This document shows, one piece after another, positions 17,265-25,577 of a stretch of DNA of 64,000 bases. The DNA comes from Pseudomonas sp. S04. GTDB taxonomy: Bacteria; Pseudomonadota; Gammaproteobacteria; Pseudomonadales; Pseudomonadaceae. Within the stretch, counting starts at the first letter, position 1. Each line of letters opens with the position of its first letter. The stretch spans positions 1,398,501-1,462,500 of the forward strand of contig NZ_CP019427.1 in the NCBI RefSeq assembly GCF_009834545.1. Reading direction: 5' to 3'. The notes beneath the pieces were generated by a model, which saw only the letters and a list, made by a program, of their open reading frames with translations, searched no databases and was not told where the DNA came from. The position numbers and the translations under genes are program-made.

Positions 17265-18744
17265 AGCTGGAGTGAGGCATCTGGGTACAGGTCCGGTTGC
17301 GGCCAAGTTGTTTGGCTCGATACATCGCCTGGTCGGCGCGCGACAGCAGGTCGTGCAAGGTGTCATCCGCCTGCAGGGTGGTCAAGCCGATGCTCAGGGT
17401 AATTTGCAGGGATTTGCCTTCATAGCGGTAGTGCTTGTGCTCGATCATCTGGCGAATTTTCTCGGCGATCTTCAGGCCGGTGCTGGCGTCGGTGTCCTTG
17501 AGCAAGACGATGAACTCCTCGCCACCCCAGCGACAGACGATGTCGGACTGGCGCAGGCAGCTTTCCAGGTCACGGGCGAAACCGGCCAGCACCAGGTCGC
17601 CGGCGAGGTGACCATGGCTGTCGTTCAGGCGCTTGAAATGGTCCAGGTCCAGCAGCAAGGCGGTCAGCGGCTTGGGTTCGCGCTGGGCTTCCTGCATGGC
17701 TTGCGCTGCCAGCAGGTCGAAGCCGCGGCGGTTGGGCAGGCCGGTGAGGCTGTCGAGGGTGGTCTGGGCTTCGATGCGGCCCTGGAAACGCGTGATCACC
17801 CGATGGAGCAGGGCCAGCACGCTCAGGGTGACGATCAGGCAGATCAGCAGGTTCAGGTACAGCGACTGGCGCACCTCGTGCAGGGCGCTGCCTTCACGTT
17901 TGTCGACGAACAGGTACCAGTTCAGTTCCGGGATAAACCGTACGTTGAGGAAATGCCCCTGGCCTTGGGTCATATATTCGTAGCTGCCGCTGTGGGGTTT
18001 GGGCAGCGTGGCCAGAAGATCGCGCATGCTGTCCAGCTCGCTCAGCGCCGTGCCGACCCGCGCGCCTTGCGGGCCGCCGTCGGCACCGGTGAGGACGATG
18101 CGACCCTCGGTGTCGACGAAATACACGCTGCGCTGGTAACGCTGCTGGTAGGTGTCGATCAGCTTGATCACGGCATCGACGGTCAGGCCGACGCCCGCCG
18201 CGCCAATGAAGTTGTCCTGGTAGTCGTAGACCTTGTAGTTGATGAAGAAGGTCAGGCTGTCCTGGTTGGCCATGTCCACGTCCACGTTGATCTCGTAGGG
18301 CGGGGCCATGTCGCGGACGCGGAAGTACCAGGTGTCGCGCGGTTCGCTAAGGCTGACTTTTTTCAGCACGCCCTTGGCCTGGTAGTAGGTCAGGCTGTTG
18401 TTGGAGACGAAGAAGGCGGTGTAGGCGCCGTAGTGGGTCATGACCTCGTTGAGGTAACGGGTCATTTGCCCGGGATCGCGCTCGCCGGCCACCACCCAGT
18501 CACGCAGGAAGGTGTCGCGCGACATCATCGAGGAAATCAGGATTGGCCGGACCAGGTCTTTCTGGATCTCCGAGTAGACGGTGTCGGAGGTCAGCGGCAG
18601 TTCGGTGTTGACGATGCTGTCGCGAATCGAGGCGCGCGAGGCGTAGTAACTGAGCAGGGAAGTGGCCAGGAAGCCGGCACCCAGCAGGGCGATCAAGGTG
18701 AGGACCAACGAACGTTGCGAAAACAGCGCAGAGCGAAGCGGCAT
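17257..18744 (-). CDS. Cache-domain GGDEF diguanylate cyclase, membrane-bound
   Basis: A 495-residue protein. One membrane helix (about 12-35) leads into a periplasmic double-Cache sensor (about 40-290, with DTWYFRVRDM and FINYKVYDYQDNFIGAAGVGL), followed by a second helix (about 295-315, LYLNLLICLIVTLSVLALL) and a GGDEF domain. The active site is GGEEF, with an RQSD inhibitory site five residues before it. It should convert a periplasmic small-molecule signal into cyclic di-GMP. First gene of a unit with the CWC protein and rsuA. Confidence 0.93.
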   Translation of the reverse strand: MPLRSALFSQRSLVLTLIALLGAGFLATSLLSYYASRASIRDSIVNTELPLTSDTVYSEIQKDLVRPILISSMMSRDTFLRDWVVAGERDPGQMTRYLNEVMTHYGAYTAFFVSNNSLTYYQAKGVLKKVSLSEPRDTWYFRVRDMAPPYEINVDVDMANQDSLTFFINYKVYDYQDNFIGAAGVGLTVDAVIKLIDTYQQRYQRSVYFVDTEGRIVLTGADGGPQGARVGTALSELDSMRDLLATLPKPHSGSYEYMTQGQGHFLNVRFIPELNWYLFVDKREGSALHEVRQSLYLNLLICLIVTLSVLALLHRVITRFQGRIEAQTTLDSLTGLPNRRGFDLLAAQAMQEAQREPKPLTALLLDLDHFKRLNDSHGHLAGDLVLAGFARDLESCLRQSDIVCRWGGEEFIVLLKDTDASTGLKIAEKIRQMIEHKHYRYEGKSLQITLSIGLTTLQADDTLHDLLSRADQAMYRAKQLGRNRTCTQMPHSSYA

Positions 18745-18974
18745 GACGAGTCCGTTGATCGATGTTGAGTCAGAGCATTCTAGTGGGACTTAGGGGAAAT
18801 GACGCGGGCATTTGCGCCGTTACGCGGCAAGCCAGTCGACGAATGACATGTATCAATCTGTTGCCGCTGCGCACCAGATTGCCAATTCGCTGTCAGATAT
18901 CACGTCAGGCAGATTATTTGGCTGATGCCCGCCCGCGTCGCTGGTGTGGCTCTTTAGCGGTCCAGGAGGCCGCC

Positions 18975-19433
18975 ATGTATCGCCGACTTGTTCTGATTAC
19001 TTCGATGAGTTTGAGTCTTGCCGCGTGCGTTCCTTATTACGACGGAGGTTCCAGCTACTACCGTTCAGACATCTATTCTTCGCCGGCTCCGGTCTACTAC
19101 GGGGGCGGCTCTTATTATTCCTACCCACGCAGTTACTACTCGCAGCCCTCGCGGTATTACCCTTCGGCGCGTTATTACCAGGCGGCGCCGCGTTACTATC
19201 AACCTTCACCCCGTTATTACCAGGCCCCGTCCCGGGCCTACCGCCCAACCCCCAGCCATGGCTGGGACGGTCATCGCAACCAGGGGTGGGGCAATAACTA
19301 CGGCCAGAGCAACCAGCGCTGGGAACAGGGTGGGCGGGGCGGGCGCGATCACGCTGACCGGCGCGGCGATCGACGTGGTGATCGGCATGGCGAGCACAAT
19401 GGTCGTGGTGAGCGCGGCGGGCGCAACCGTTAG
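18975..19433 (+). CDS. Tyrosine-rich lipoprotein with RG-rich tail
   Basis: A 152-residue low-complexity protein. Residues 1-17 form a lipoprotein signal with LAAC as the lipobox (C18), so it is probably membrane-anchored. The middle (about 20-92) is tyrosine-rich with recurring RYY and SYY every 7-12 residues (SARYYQAAPRYYQPSPRYYQ). The last 50 residues are Gly/Arg/Asp/His-rich (RGDRRGDRHGEHNGRGERGG). AGGAGG stands five bases before ATG 18975. Probably disordered; function unknown. Confidence 0.8.
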   Translation: MYRRLVLITSMSLSLAACVPYYDGGSSYYRSDIYSSPAPVYYGGGSYYSYPRSYYSQPSRYYPSARYYQAAPRYYQPSPRYYQAPSRAYRPTPSHGWDGHRNQGWGNNYGQSNQRWEQGGRGGRDHADRRGDRRGDRHGEHNGRGERGGRNR

Positions 19434-19448
19434 ATCCGGCAACCGGCA

Positions 19449-19474
19449 AGCGGCGCATCCAGCGCCGCTTTTTT
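19449..19474 (+). terminator. Rho-independent terminator
   Basis: AGCGGCGC-ATCCA-GCGCCGCT followed by six Ts, 16 bp after the lipoprotein stop. Confidence 0.85.
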
Positions 19475-19486
19475 GTGCCCGGGGAT

Positions 19487-20599
19487 TCAGTAGTCCGACA
19501 GGTCCGCCAGCGGGTGCCGGCCTTCCCAGGCCTTGTGAAAGTGCGCATCGACCACCGCCTGGGGGATCGTATTGACGTCCGGCCAGTGCCAGCGAGGCTT
19601 GTGGTCCTTGTCGATCAGGCGCGCCCTGACGCCCTCGCTGAACTCCGGATGGCGGCAGCAATTGAGGCTCAGGGTGTATTCCATCTGGAACACTGCGGCC
19701 AATGACAGGTGGCGGGCACGCTGAATCTGCTCCCAGACCAGATGGGCGGTCAACGGGCAGCCGTCGTGCAGGTTTTTCGCAGCGCGGGCCAGCAGCAGGT
19801 CAGGGTGATCCCGCAATAGGCTGATGGCGCGCCAGGCACAGCGCACATCGCTGACGTCCAGCAGCTCGTCGATCTGCTGGCGGCGCGGCAACCATTGCGC
19901 CTCGGGCATTTGCTCGATGGCTTCTTGCTGCAGGGCTTTGAACAGGCTGTTGAGTTGCATCGCGGTCTGCTCCTGCCAATTGAGTTGCAGCAGACCTTCG
20001 ATCAATTGCTCCTGCTGCTCATCGAGCAGGAAGCGGTCAGCCAGATCCAGGTCGAGGGCATCGCGGGCGTTTATCTGGGCGCCGGTCAAACCAAGGAACA
20101 GCCCCAGCTTGCCGGGCAGGCGCGAGAGGAACCAACTGGCGCCGACATCCGGGTACAGGCCGATACTGATCTCGGGCATGGCCAGGCGGCTGCTGGGGGT
20201 GACGATGCGGGTGCTCGCGCCCTGCAACAAGCCCATGCCACCGCCGAGCACATAACCATGACCCCAGCAGATCAGCGGCTTGGGGTAGGTGTGCAGGCGG
20301 AAATCCAGGCGGTATTCCGCAGCGAAAAATTGCGCGGCCAGCGGCGGTACTTCGCCGGGTTGGGTGCGACAGGCCTGGGCCAGGCTGCGCACTTCGCCGC
20401 CGGCGCAAAATGCCTTGGTGCCGTTGCCGCGCAGCAGGACGCAGACCACCTGCGGTTCTTTGGCCCAGCTGTCCAATTGCTCGGTCAGGGCGCGGATCAT
20501 CGGCAGGGACAGGGCATTGAGGGTGCTTTCGGCATCCAGGCTGGCGATGCCGATGCGTGCGCCATCTGTGCCGGTGAGTTCTTCGAAGTGCAGATTCAT
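19487..20599 (-). CDS. 3-hydroxyisobutyryl-CoA hydrolase-type crotonase
   Basis: A 370-residue crotonase-fold protein. The length and motifs KAFCAGGEVRSLA, GYVLGGGMGL and MPEISIGLYPDVGASWFL point to 3-hydroxyisobutyryl-CoA hydrolase of valine degradation rather than a 260-residue enoyl-CoA hydratase. The extended C-terminal region (about 240-370, AWRAISLLRDH and FSEGVRARLIDKDHKPRW) is typical of the hydrolase. TCGAGGT precedes ATG 20599. No other valine-pathway genes are adjacent, so the substrate assignment is by family only. Confidence 0.82.
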   Translation of the reverse strand: MNLHFEELTGTDGARIGIASLDAESTLNALSLPMIRALTEQLDSWAKEPQVVCVLLRGNGTKAFCAGGEVRSLAQACRTQPGEVPPLAAQFFAAEYRLDFRLHTYPKPLICWGHGYVLGGGMGLLQGASTRIVTPSSRLAMPEISIGLYPDVGASWFLSRLPGKLGLFLGLTGAQINARDALDLDLADRFLLDEQQEQLIEGLLQLNWQEQTAMQLNSLFKALQQEAIEQMPEAQWLPRRQQIDELLDVSDVRCAWRAISLLRDHPDLLLARAAKNLHDGCPLTAHLVWEQIQRARHLSLAAVFQMEYTLSLNCCRHPEFSEGVRARLIDKDHKPRWHWPDVNTIPQAVVDAHFHKAWEGRHPLADLSDY

Positions 20600-20731
20600 C
20601 GTGACCTCGATTGCGGATTCAAGGGTTCATTATGAGCGTTGTGCAGGAAAGTGCCGGATCTGCGTCAGATCAATTGACAAGCGTGACGGGCTTTCCTAGG
20701 GTTCGCCCCATTGTTTTTGCCGGATGTAACC

Positions 20732-21424
20732 ATGACTGCTGACGACCGTATCAAACTCGAACCGAGCTGGAAGGAGGCACTGCGTGCCGAATTCGACCAG
20801 CCCTACATGGCAGAGTTGCGCAACTTCCTGCAACAGGAACGTGCGGCAGGCAAGGAGATCTATCCACCCGGCCCGATGATTTTCAACGCGCTCAACTCCA
20901 CGCCGTTGGACAAGGTCAAGGTGGTGATCCTCGGCCAGGACCCCTACCACGGCCCGGGCCAGGCCCATGGCCTGTGTTTCTCGGTGCAGCCGGGCGTGCC
21001 GGCGCCGCCGTCGCTGGTCAACATCTATAAGGAATTGAAACGCGACCTGAACATCGACATCCCCAGTCACGGCTGCCTGCAAAGCTGGGCCGACCAGGGC
21101 GTGCTGATGATCAACACCACCATGACCGTGGAGCGGGCCAATGCCAACGCCCATGCGGGCAAAGGCTGGCAGTTCTTTACTGACCGGATAATCGAAGTGG
21201 TGAGCGAGCATCAGCCCCACCTGGTGTTTCTGCTGTGGGGCGCCCATGCGCAGAGCAAACAGAAACTGATCGACGCCACCAAGCACCTGGTGTTGACCTC
21301 GGTGCACCCCTCGCCATTGTCTGCCTATCGCGGTTTCCTCGGCTGTGGGCACTTCAGTCGTACCAACAAGTACCTTGAGCAGAATGGCGAGACGCCGATC
21401 GAATGGCGATTGCCGCCAGTCTGA
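20732..21424 (+). CDS. ung: Uracil-DNA glycosylase
   Basis: A 230-residue family 1 uracil-DNA glycosylase that starts base-excision repair of deaminated cytosine. The catalytic water-activating motif [14 protein letters not shown], the [20 protein letters not shown] region and the leucine-loop motif [17 protein letters not shown] are all present. ATG 20732 begins the conserved [21 protein letters not shown] at 20711 could extend it by seven residues but is unlikely. It converges with the AbrB gene, the PAO1-like order PA0750-PA0751. Confidence 0.96.
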   Translation: MTADDRIKLEPSWKEALRAEFDQPYMAELRNFLQQERAAGKEIYPPGPMIFNALNSTPLDKVKVVILGQDPYHGPGQAHGLCFSVQPGVPAPPSLVNIYKELKRDLNIDIPSHGCLQSWADQGVLMINTTMTVERANANAHAGKGWQFFTDRIIEVVSEHQPHLVFLLWGAHAQSKQKLIDATKHLVLTSVHPSPLSAYRGFLGCGHFSRTNKYLEQNGETPIEWRLPPV

Positions 21425-21437
21425 CGCCATAACCTCG

Positions 21438-21455
21438 CGCGCCCGATCGGGCGCG
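21438..21455. repeat. 18-bp perfect palindrome between ung and the AbrB gene
   Basis: CGCGCCCGATCGGGCGCG is fully self-complementary and lies in the 38-bp convergent gap. No T-run; it may act as an RNA hairpin at both mRNA ends. Confidence 0.5.
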
Positions 21456-21462
21456 ACACGGT

Positions 21463-22506
21463 CTACTGCTCTGAATCCGGTTGCCGGTCCCAGTGCCGGA
21501 ACAACGGTTCGGCCAGAAACAGCACGAACAGCAAGCGCATCACCTGCATCGCGGTCACCAGTGGCACCGACAGTTGCAGGGTTTCGGCGGTCAGGCTCAT
21601 TTCAGCGATGCCGCCGGGCATCATGCCCAGGGTCAATGAGCGCAGGTCCAACTGGGTCAGGGCGCTCAGGCACAACGCGGCCAGGGTGGCGATCAGCATG
21701 GTCAGAGCCGTGCCGATCAGGGTGCGGCCCATGAAGGAGGGCGCGCGGCGGAAGAACTGCCGGTTGAAGTGACAGCCCAGGCCACTGCCGATCAGCCATT
21801 GACCGACCTGGCTGCCGCCATCGGGCAGGCCGATGTGCAGGTCCAGGCTGATACTCACGGCGGCACTCACCAGCAAGGGACCGAACAGCCACGGATTGGG
21901 TTGGCGCAAGCGCTGCCAGAGCCAGGCACACAGCGCGCCCGCCGGGAACAGCAGGGCCAGCCAGCGCCAGTCGACGCTGGTCGGATGCAAGGCCGGCACG
22001 CCTTCGCCCAGCAGGTACTTGAAGGCGGCTGGCACACACAGCACCACCACCAGCACCCGCAGGCTTTGCCCGGCCGCTACTCGGCTCAGTACGGCGCCGT
22101 TGCGAGCGCCGAGGTTGACCATTTCACCGGAGCCGCCCGGCATGCTGGAGAAAAATGCGGTGGCGCGATCCTCGCCGGTGCGCCGCAGCAGCCAGACCCC
22201 GACCACGGCCGAAAGACTGGTCACCAGCGCGCCGAAGAAGATCAGCCCGAAATGACTCATGACCTGCTCCATCACCACGGGAGTGAAGTGCAGGCCAATG
22301 CCGATGCCGACGATCCACTGGCCGCACTTGCGTCCGCCCGGGATCTCGGCCAATTGCCAAGGGGTCAAGCAGCGTACCAGGATGATCGCCAGCAACGAGC
22401 CGACCATCCACGGCAGCGGCCAGCCGATCTGACTGGCGAGGTAACCGCCCAGCAGACCGACCAGCGGTGTTCCCCACCAGGTTTTCCAGGACCGGCGATC
22501 AGACAT
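21463..22506 (-). CDS. AbrB-family membrane protein
   Basis: A 347-residue polytopic protein made of two repeated halves of about five helices each, with duplicated signatures GGYLASQIGWPLPWMVGSLL/MPGGSGEMVNLG and IGSGLGCHFNRQF/MMPGGIAEMSLTAE. This is PF05145, named after B. subtilis AbrB-operon proteins, not the AbrB DNA-binding protein; the activity is unknown. ATG 22506 overlaps the tctA stop by eight bases, so it is translated with the tct operon and may help transport or handle its substrate. Confidence 0.85.
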   Translation of the reverse strand: MSDRRSWKTWWGTPLVGLLGGYLASQIGWPLPWMVGSLLAIILVRCLTPWQLAEIPGGRKCGQWIVGIGIGLHFTPVVMEQVMSHFGLIFFGALVTSLSAVVGVWLLRRTGEDRATAFFSSMPGGSGEMVNLGARNGAVLSRVAAGQSLRVLVVVLCVPAAFKYLLGEGVPALHPTSVDWRWLALLFPAGALCAWLWQRLRQPNPWLFGPLLVSAAVSISLDLHIGLPDGGSQVGQWLIGSGLGCHFNRQFFRRAPSFMGRTLIGTALTMLIATLAALCLSALTQLDLRSLTLGMMPGGIAEMSLTAETLQLSVPLVTAMQVMRLLFVLFLAEPLFRHWDRQPDSEQ

Positions 22507-24013
22507 CGGCAATTGCGCGACGGGCCACGGAGCGCTTGCGCCAGATGCGCAGGAGCGGGAGCAGCAACATCAATGCGGTCAGCACCCAGACCCCGAAGGT
22601 GATCGGGCTCGACCAGAGGATTTCCAGTGCACCATCGGAGATCGATAGCGCGCGTCGCAGGTTCTGCTCCATCAGGCCGCCGAGGATGAAGCCCAGCAGC
22701 ACCGGCGACAACGGGAAGTCCAGCTTGCGCAGGATGTAGCCGAAGATACCGATGCCGATCATCAAGAACAGATCGAAGGTGGTGGCATGCACGGCGTAGA
22801 CACCAATTGCGGTGATGATGGCGATCACCGGCACCAGTGCCCAGTTCGGTACCGCGAGGATACGGGTGAACAGGCGGATCATCGGGATATTGAGGATCAC
22901 CAACATAATGTTGGCGATAAACAACGAGGCGATCAGGCCCCAGACGATGTCCGGTTGCTGTTGGAACAGCAATGGACCCGGAGTGATGTTGTACAGCGAC
23001 AAGGCGCCGATCATCACCGCCGTGGTACCTGACCCCGGAACCCCCAGCGTCAGCATTGGCACCAGGGCGCCGCAGGCCGACGCGCCAATGGCGGTTTCCG
23101 GGGCGGCCAGGCCGCGCATGTCACCTTGACCAAACCTGCCGCTGGCGCCCGCCATGCGTTTTTCGGTCATGTAGGCGACGGCTGATGCCAGTGTCGCCCC
23201 GGCGCCTGGCAAGACCCCCATGATGAAACCCAGCAGGCCGCAACGAATGTTCACCGTAAACACCGACGCGGCTTCCTTGAAGTTGAACATCATGCGGCCG
23301 GTGGCTTTCACCGCTTCCTGGCCACGGTGGGTTTTTTCCAGCAACAGGAGAATCTCGCTGATGGAAAACAGGCCCAGCACCAGCACGACGAACTGGATGC
23401 CATCGGACAGGTGGATGTTGTCGCCGGTGAAGCGGTACACGCCGCTATTGGCGTCGATCCCGACCGCCGACAGAAACAAGCCGATCAAGGCCGCGACAAA
23501 GGTCTTCAGGGGTTTGTCACCGGCCATGCCGCCGAGGCAGACAATGGCGAACACCATCAGCACGAAATATTCCGCCGGGCCAAAGGCAATCGCCCACTTG
23601 GCCAGCAGCGGGGCGAACAGCACCATGCCGCAGGTGGCGATAAACGCCCCGATGAACGAGCTCCAGGCCGACAGCGACAACGCGACGCCTGCCTGGCCTT
23701 TGCGGGCCATCGGGTAACCGTCCAGAGTGGTCATGACGGTGGAGGCTTCGCCGGGAATGTTCAGCAGGATCGAGCTGATCCGCCCGCCGTACTCGCACCC
23801 CAGGTAGACCGCGGCCAACAGAATCAGGGCTGACTCCGGTGGCAGGCCCAGGGCGAAGGCGATGGGAATCAACAGGGCCACGCCGTTGATCGGCCCCAGT
23901 CCCGGCAGCAGGCCGACCACCGTGCCGATCAATGTGCCACACAGTGCGGTCACCAGGTTGTACGGGCTCAGCGCGACGCCGAACCCCTGGCTCAAATAAC
24001 CAAAAGTATCCAT
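22499..24013 (-). CDS. tctA: Tripartite tricarboxylate transporter large permease TctA
   Basis: A 504-residue inner-membrane protein with about twelve helices. The family start GFGVALSPYNLVTALCGTLIGTVVG and the conserved GLLPGLGPINGVALLIP and GVLPGAGATLASAVAY repeats mark TctA. It translocates citrate-type tricarboxylates delivered by TctC using the ion gradient. Its ATG lies one base after the tctB stop, indicating tight coupling. Confidence 0.96.
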   Translation of the reverse strand: MDTFGYLSQGFGVALSPYNLVTALCGTLIGTVVGLLPGLGPINGVALLIPIAFALGLPPESALILLAAVYLGCEYGGRISSILLNIPGEASTVMTTLDGYPMARKGQAGVALSLSAWSSFIGAFIATCGMVLFAPLLAKWAIAFGPAEYFVLMVFAIVCLGGMAGDKPLKTFVAALIGLFLSAVGIDANSGVYRFTGDNIHLSDGIQFVVLVLGLFSISEILLLLEKTHRGQEAVKATGRMMFNFKEAASVFTVNIRCGLLGFIMGVLPGAGATLASAVAYMTEKRMAGASGRFGQGDMRGLAAPETAIGASACGALVPMLTLGVPGSGTTAVMIGALSLYNITPGPLLFQQQPDIVWGLIASLFIANIMLVILNIPMIRLFTRILAVPNWALVPVIAIITAIGVYAVHATTFDLFLMIGIGIFGYILRKLDFPLSPVLLGFILGGLMEQNLRRALSISDGALEILWSSPITFGVWVLTALMLLLPLLRIWRKRSVARRAIADV

Positions 24014-24014
24014 G

Positions 24015-24473
24015 TCAGTTCTCCAGGACGTCGAGCAGGCCGAGGGGCAGGGGAACGTCCATGACTTTATCGAAAAGCAGATAAAGGCCGACGCTCATCA
24101 AGCTGATGATCACTGCAGAGGGCAGCCAGCGGCCGCCGTACAGATGCGCCATCGGCACCCCGATCAGGATGCTGCTGAGGATGAAACCCAAGGGTTCGAA
24201 AGTGCCGGCAAATACCAGGAGCAGCGCCACGCAGGTGCCAATCTTGACCAGCGTCTGGCGGTCCAGCGGCGGTTCTTCTTCACTGTGTCGGGTCGGCTGT
24301 GGACGAAACAGCATGTAGATCAGCGCGAGGCCCATCAGTCCGAGCATCAGCAGCGGGTACGCCCGCGGCCCGACGGGTTCGTAGGAAAACGACGCCTGAT
24401 AGGGCCAGGCCATCAGCGCCAGGCCGGCACAGGCCAGCAACAGCACCGAAGCAAAAATGCGTTGTAACAGCAT
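24015..24473 (-). CDS. tctB: Tripartite tricarboxylate transporter small permease TctB
   Basis: A 152-residue protein with four predicted membrane helices, the small TctB subunit that pairs with TctA. The GPRAYPLLMLGLMGLALIY segment is typical of the family. ATG 24473 follows CAGGAGTTTGTC; an ATG six codons earlier has no such site. It lies between tctC (60 bp upstream) and tctA. Confidence 0.93.
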   Translation of the reverse strand: MLLQRIFASVLLLACAGLALMAWPYQASFSYEPVGPRAYPLLMLGLMGLALIYMLFRPQPTRHSEEEPPLDRQTLVKIGTCVALLLVFAGTFEPLGFILSSILIGVPMAHLYGGRWLPSAVIISLMSVGLYLLFDKVMDVPLPLGLLDVLEN

Positions 24474-24533
24474 GACAAACTCCTGGGCCACGCCCCGATT
24501 GGTGCCAGGGCGGTGGCCGTGAGAACGAGGCGA

Positions 24534-25523
24534 TTACTGGATCAGGCCGAACTCTTTGGCCAGCAGCTTGTAGTCCGCTACCTGTTGCTTCACGTAGGTG
24601 TCCAGCTCGACCCCGGTCATGGCGAACGGGAACAGTTCACGCTGGTCACGCAGCTTGGCGAACTCTTCGGAAGCCAGCAGTTTGTCGAAGGCGTTTTTCC
24701 ACCAGGCGTATTCGGCATCGCTGACCTTTGGCCCAAGGTAGAAGCCGCGCACCACCGGCCAGACGATGTCGTAGCCTTGCTCCTTGGCGGTAGGGATATC
24801 CTTCATTTCCGGCTCGTCCAGGCGCTCGTTGGCGAACACGGCGAGCAGGCGCATGTCACCGCTCTGGATGTGCGGCATGGAGTCGGAGATGTCGGTACTG
24901 CCGACCTGGATGTGACCACCGAGCAGGGCAGTGGCAATTTCGCCACCGCCTTCGAGTGCCACGTACCGCAGGTCACGAGGGTTGATCCCGGCAGCCTTGG
25001 CGATCAGGGCGGTTTGCATCCAATCCTGGCTGCCCACCGTGCCGCCGGAACCTATTACCACTTTGCTCGGGTCTTTCTTCAGCGCCTGCACCAGGTCGTC
25101 GAGGTTCTTGTAGGGCGAATCGTTTTTCACGGCGATGGCGCCATAGCTGGTGCCGACTGCCGCCAACCAACGCACGGCGTTTTCATCAAAACGGCCGAAC
25201 TTGCCCTGGGCCAGGTTCAACAGCGAACCGCTGGACCAGGCCACCAGGGTCCCGGCATCGGCGGGGCGCTGGGCGACCACCGCGTTGTACGCCACGGCGC
25301 CGACACCGCCGGGCATGTAGGTCACGCGCATCGGCTTGGACAGCAGCTTTTCGTTGACCAGCGCGCTCTGCACCAGCTTGCAGGTCAGGTCGAAACCACC
25401 GCCGGGCGACGCCGGGGCAATGCATTCCGGACGCTTGGGCTCAGTGCTGTCGGCGGCGAGCAGGGGGGCGGTGACCAGTAGGCAACTGGCGGCGAGAGCA
25501 AGGTTACGCAGCGAAAAATTCAT
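24534..25523 (-). CDS. tctC: Tricarboxylate-binding periplasmic protein TctC
   Basis: A 329-residue extracytoplasmic solute receptor with a signal peptide (LALAASCLLVTAPLLAA). The substrate-loop motif CIAPASPGGGFDLTCK, with a PGGGxD signature, and GVGAVAYNAVV are typical of TTT receptors. It captures citrate or a similar tricarboxylate after entry through the adjacent OpdH-like porin. The leader holds an A-rich AATAACAAC motif suggestive of Hfq-Crc control. Confidence 0.95.
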   Translation of the reverse strand: MNFSLRNLALAASCLLVTAPLLAADSTEPKRPECIAPASPGGGFDLTCKLVQSALVNEKLLSKPMRVTYMPGGVGAVAYNAVVAQRPADAGTLVAWSSGSLLNLAQGKFGRFDENAVRWLAAVGTSYGAIAVKNDSPYKNLDDLVQALKKDPSKVVIGSGGTVGSQDWMQTALIAKAAGINPRDLRYVALEGGGEIATALLGGHIQVGSTDISDSMPHIQSGDMRLLAVFANERLDEPEMKDIPTAKEQGYDIVWPVVRGFYLGPKVSDAEYAWWKNAFDKLLASEEFAKLRDQRELFPFAMTGVELDTYVKQQVADYKLLAKEFGLIQ

Positions 25524-25540
25524 CGGTCGTCTCCACAGGA

Positions 25541-25549
25541 GTTGTTATT
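25541..25549 (-). promoter_or_regulatory. Candidate Hfq/Crc motif before tctC
   Basis: On the minus strand AATAACAAC lies 18-26 bases before the tctC ATG, next to CTCCTGTGGAG. It fits the AANAANAA catabolite-activity motif through which Hfq and Crc block translation of secondary carbon-source genes in Pseudomonas. Confidence 0.4.
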
Positions 25550-25577
25550 GGAGTGGCACGGTTGCGGCTTGAGTCCA

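Noticed and set aside
17197..18768. 523-residue plus-strand frame opposite the Cache-GGDEF gene
   Set aside because: Antisense shadow; the minus strand has a complete cyclase with active site.
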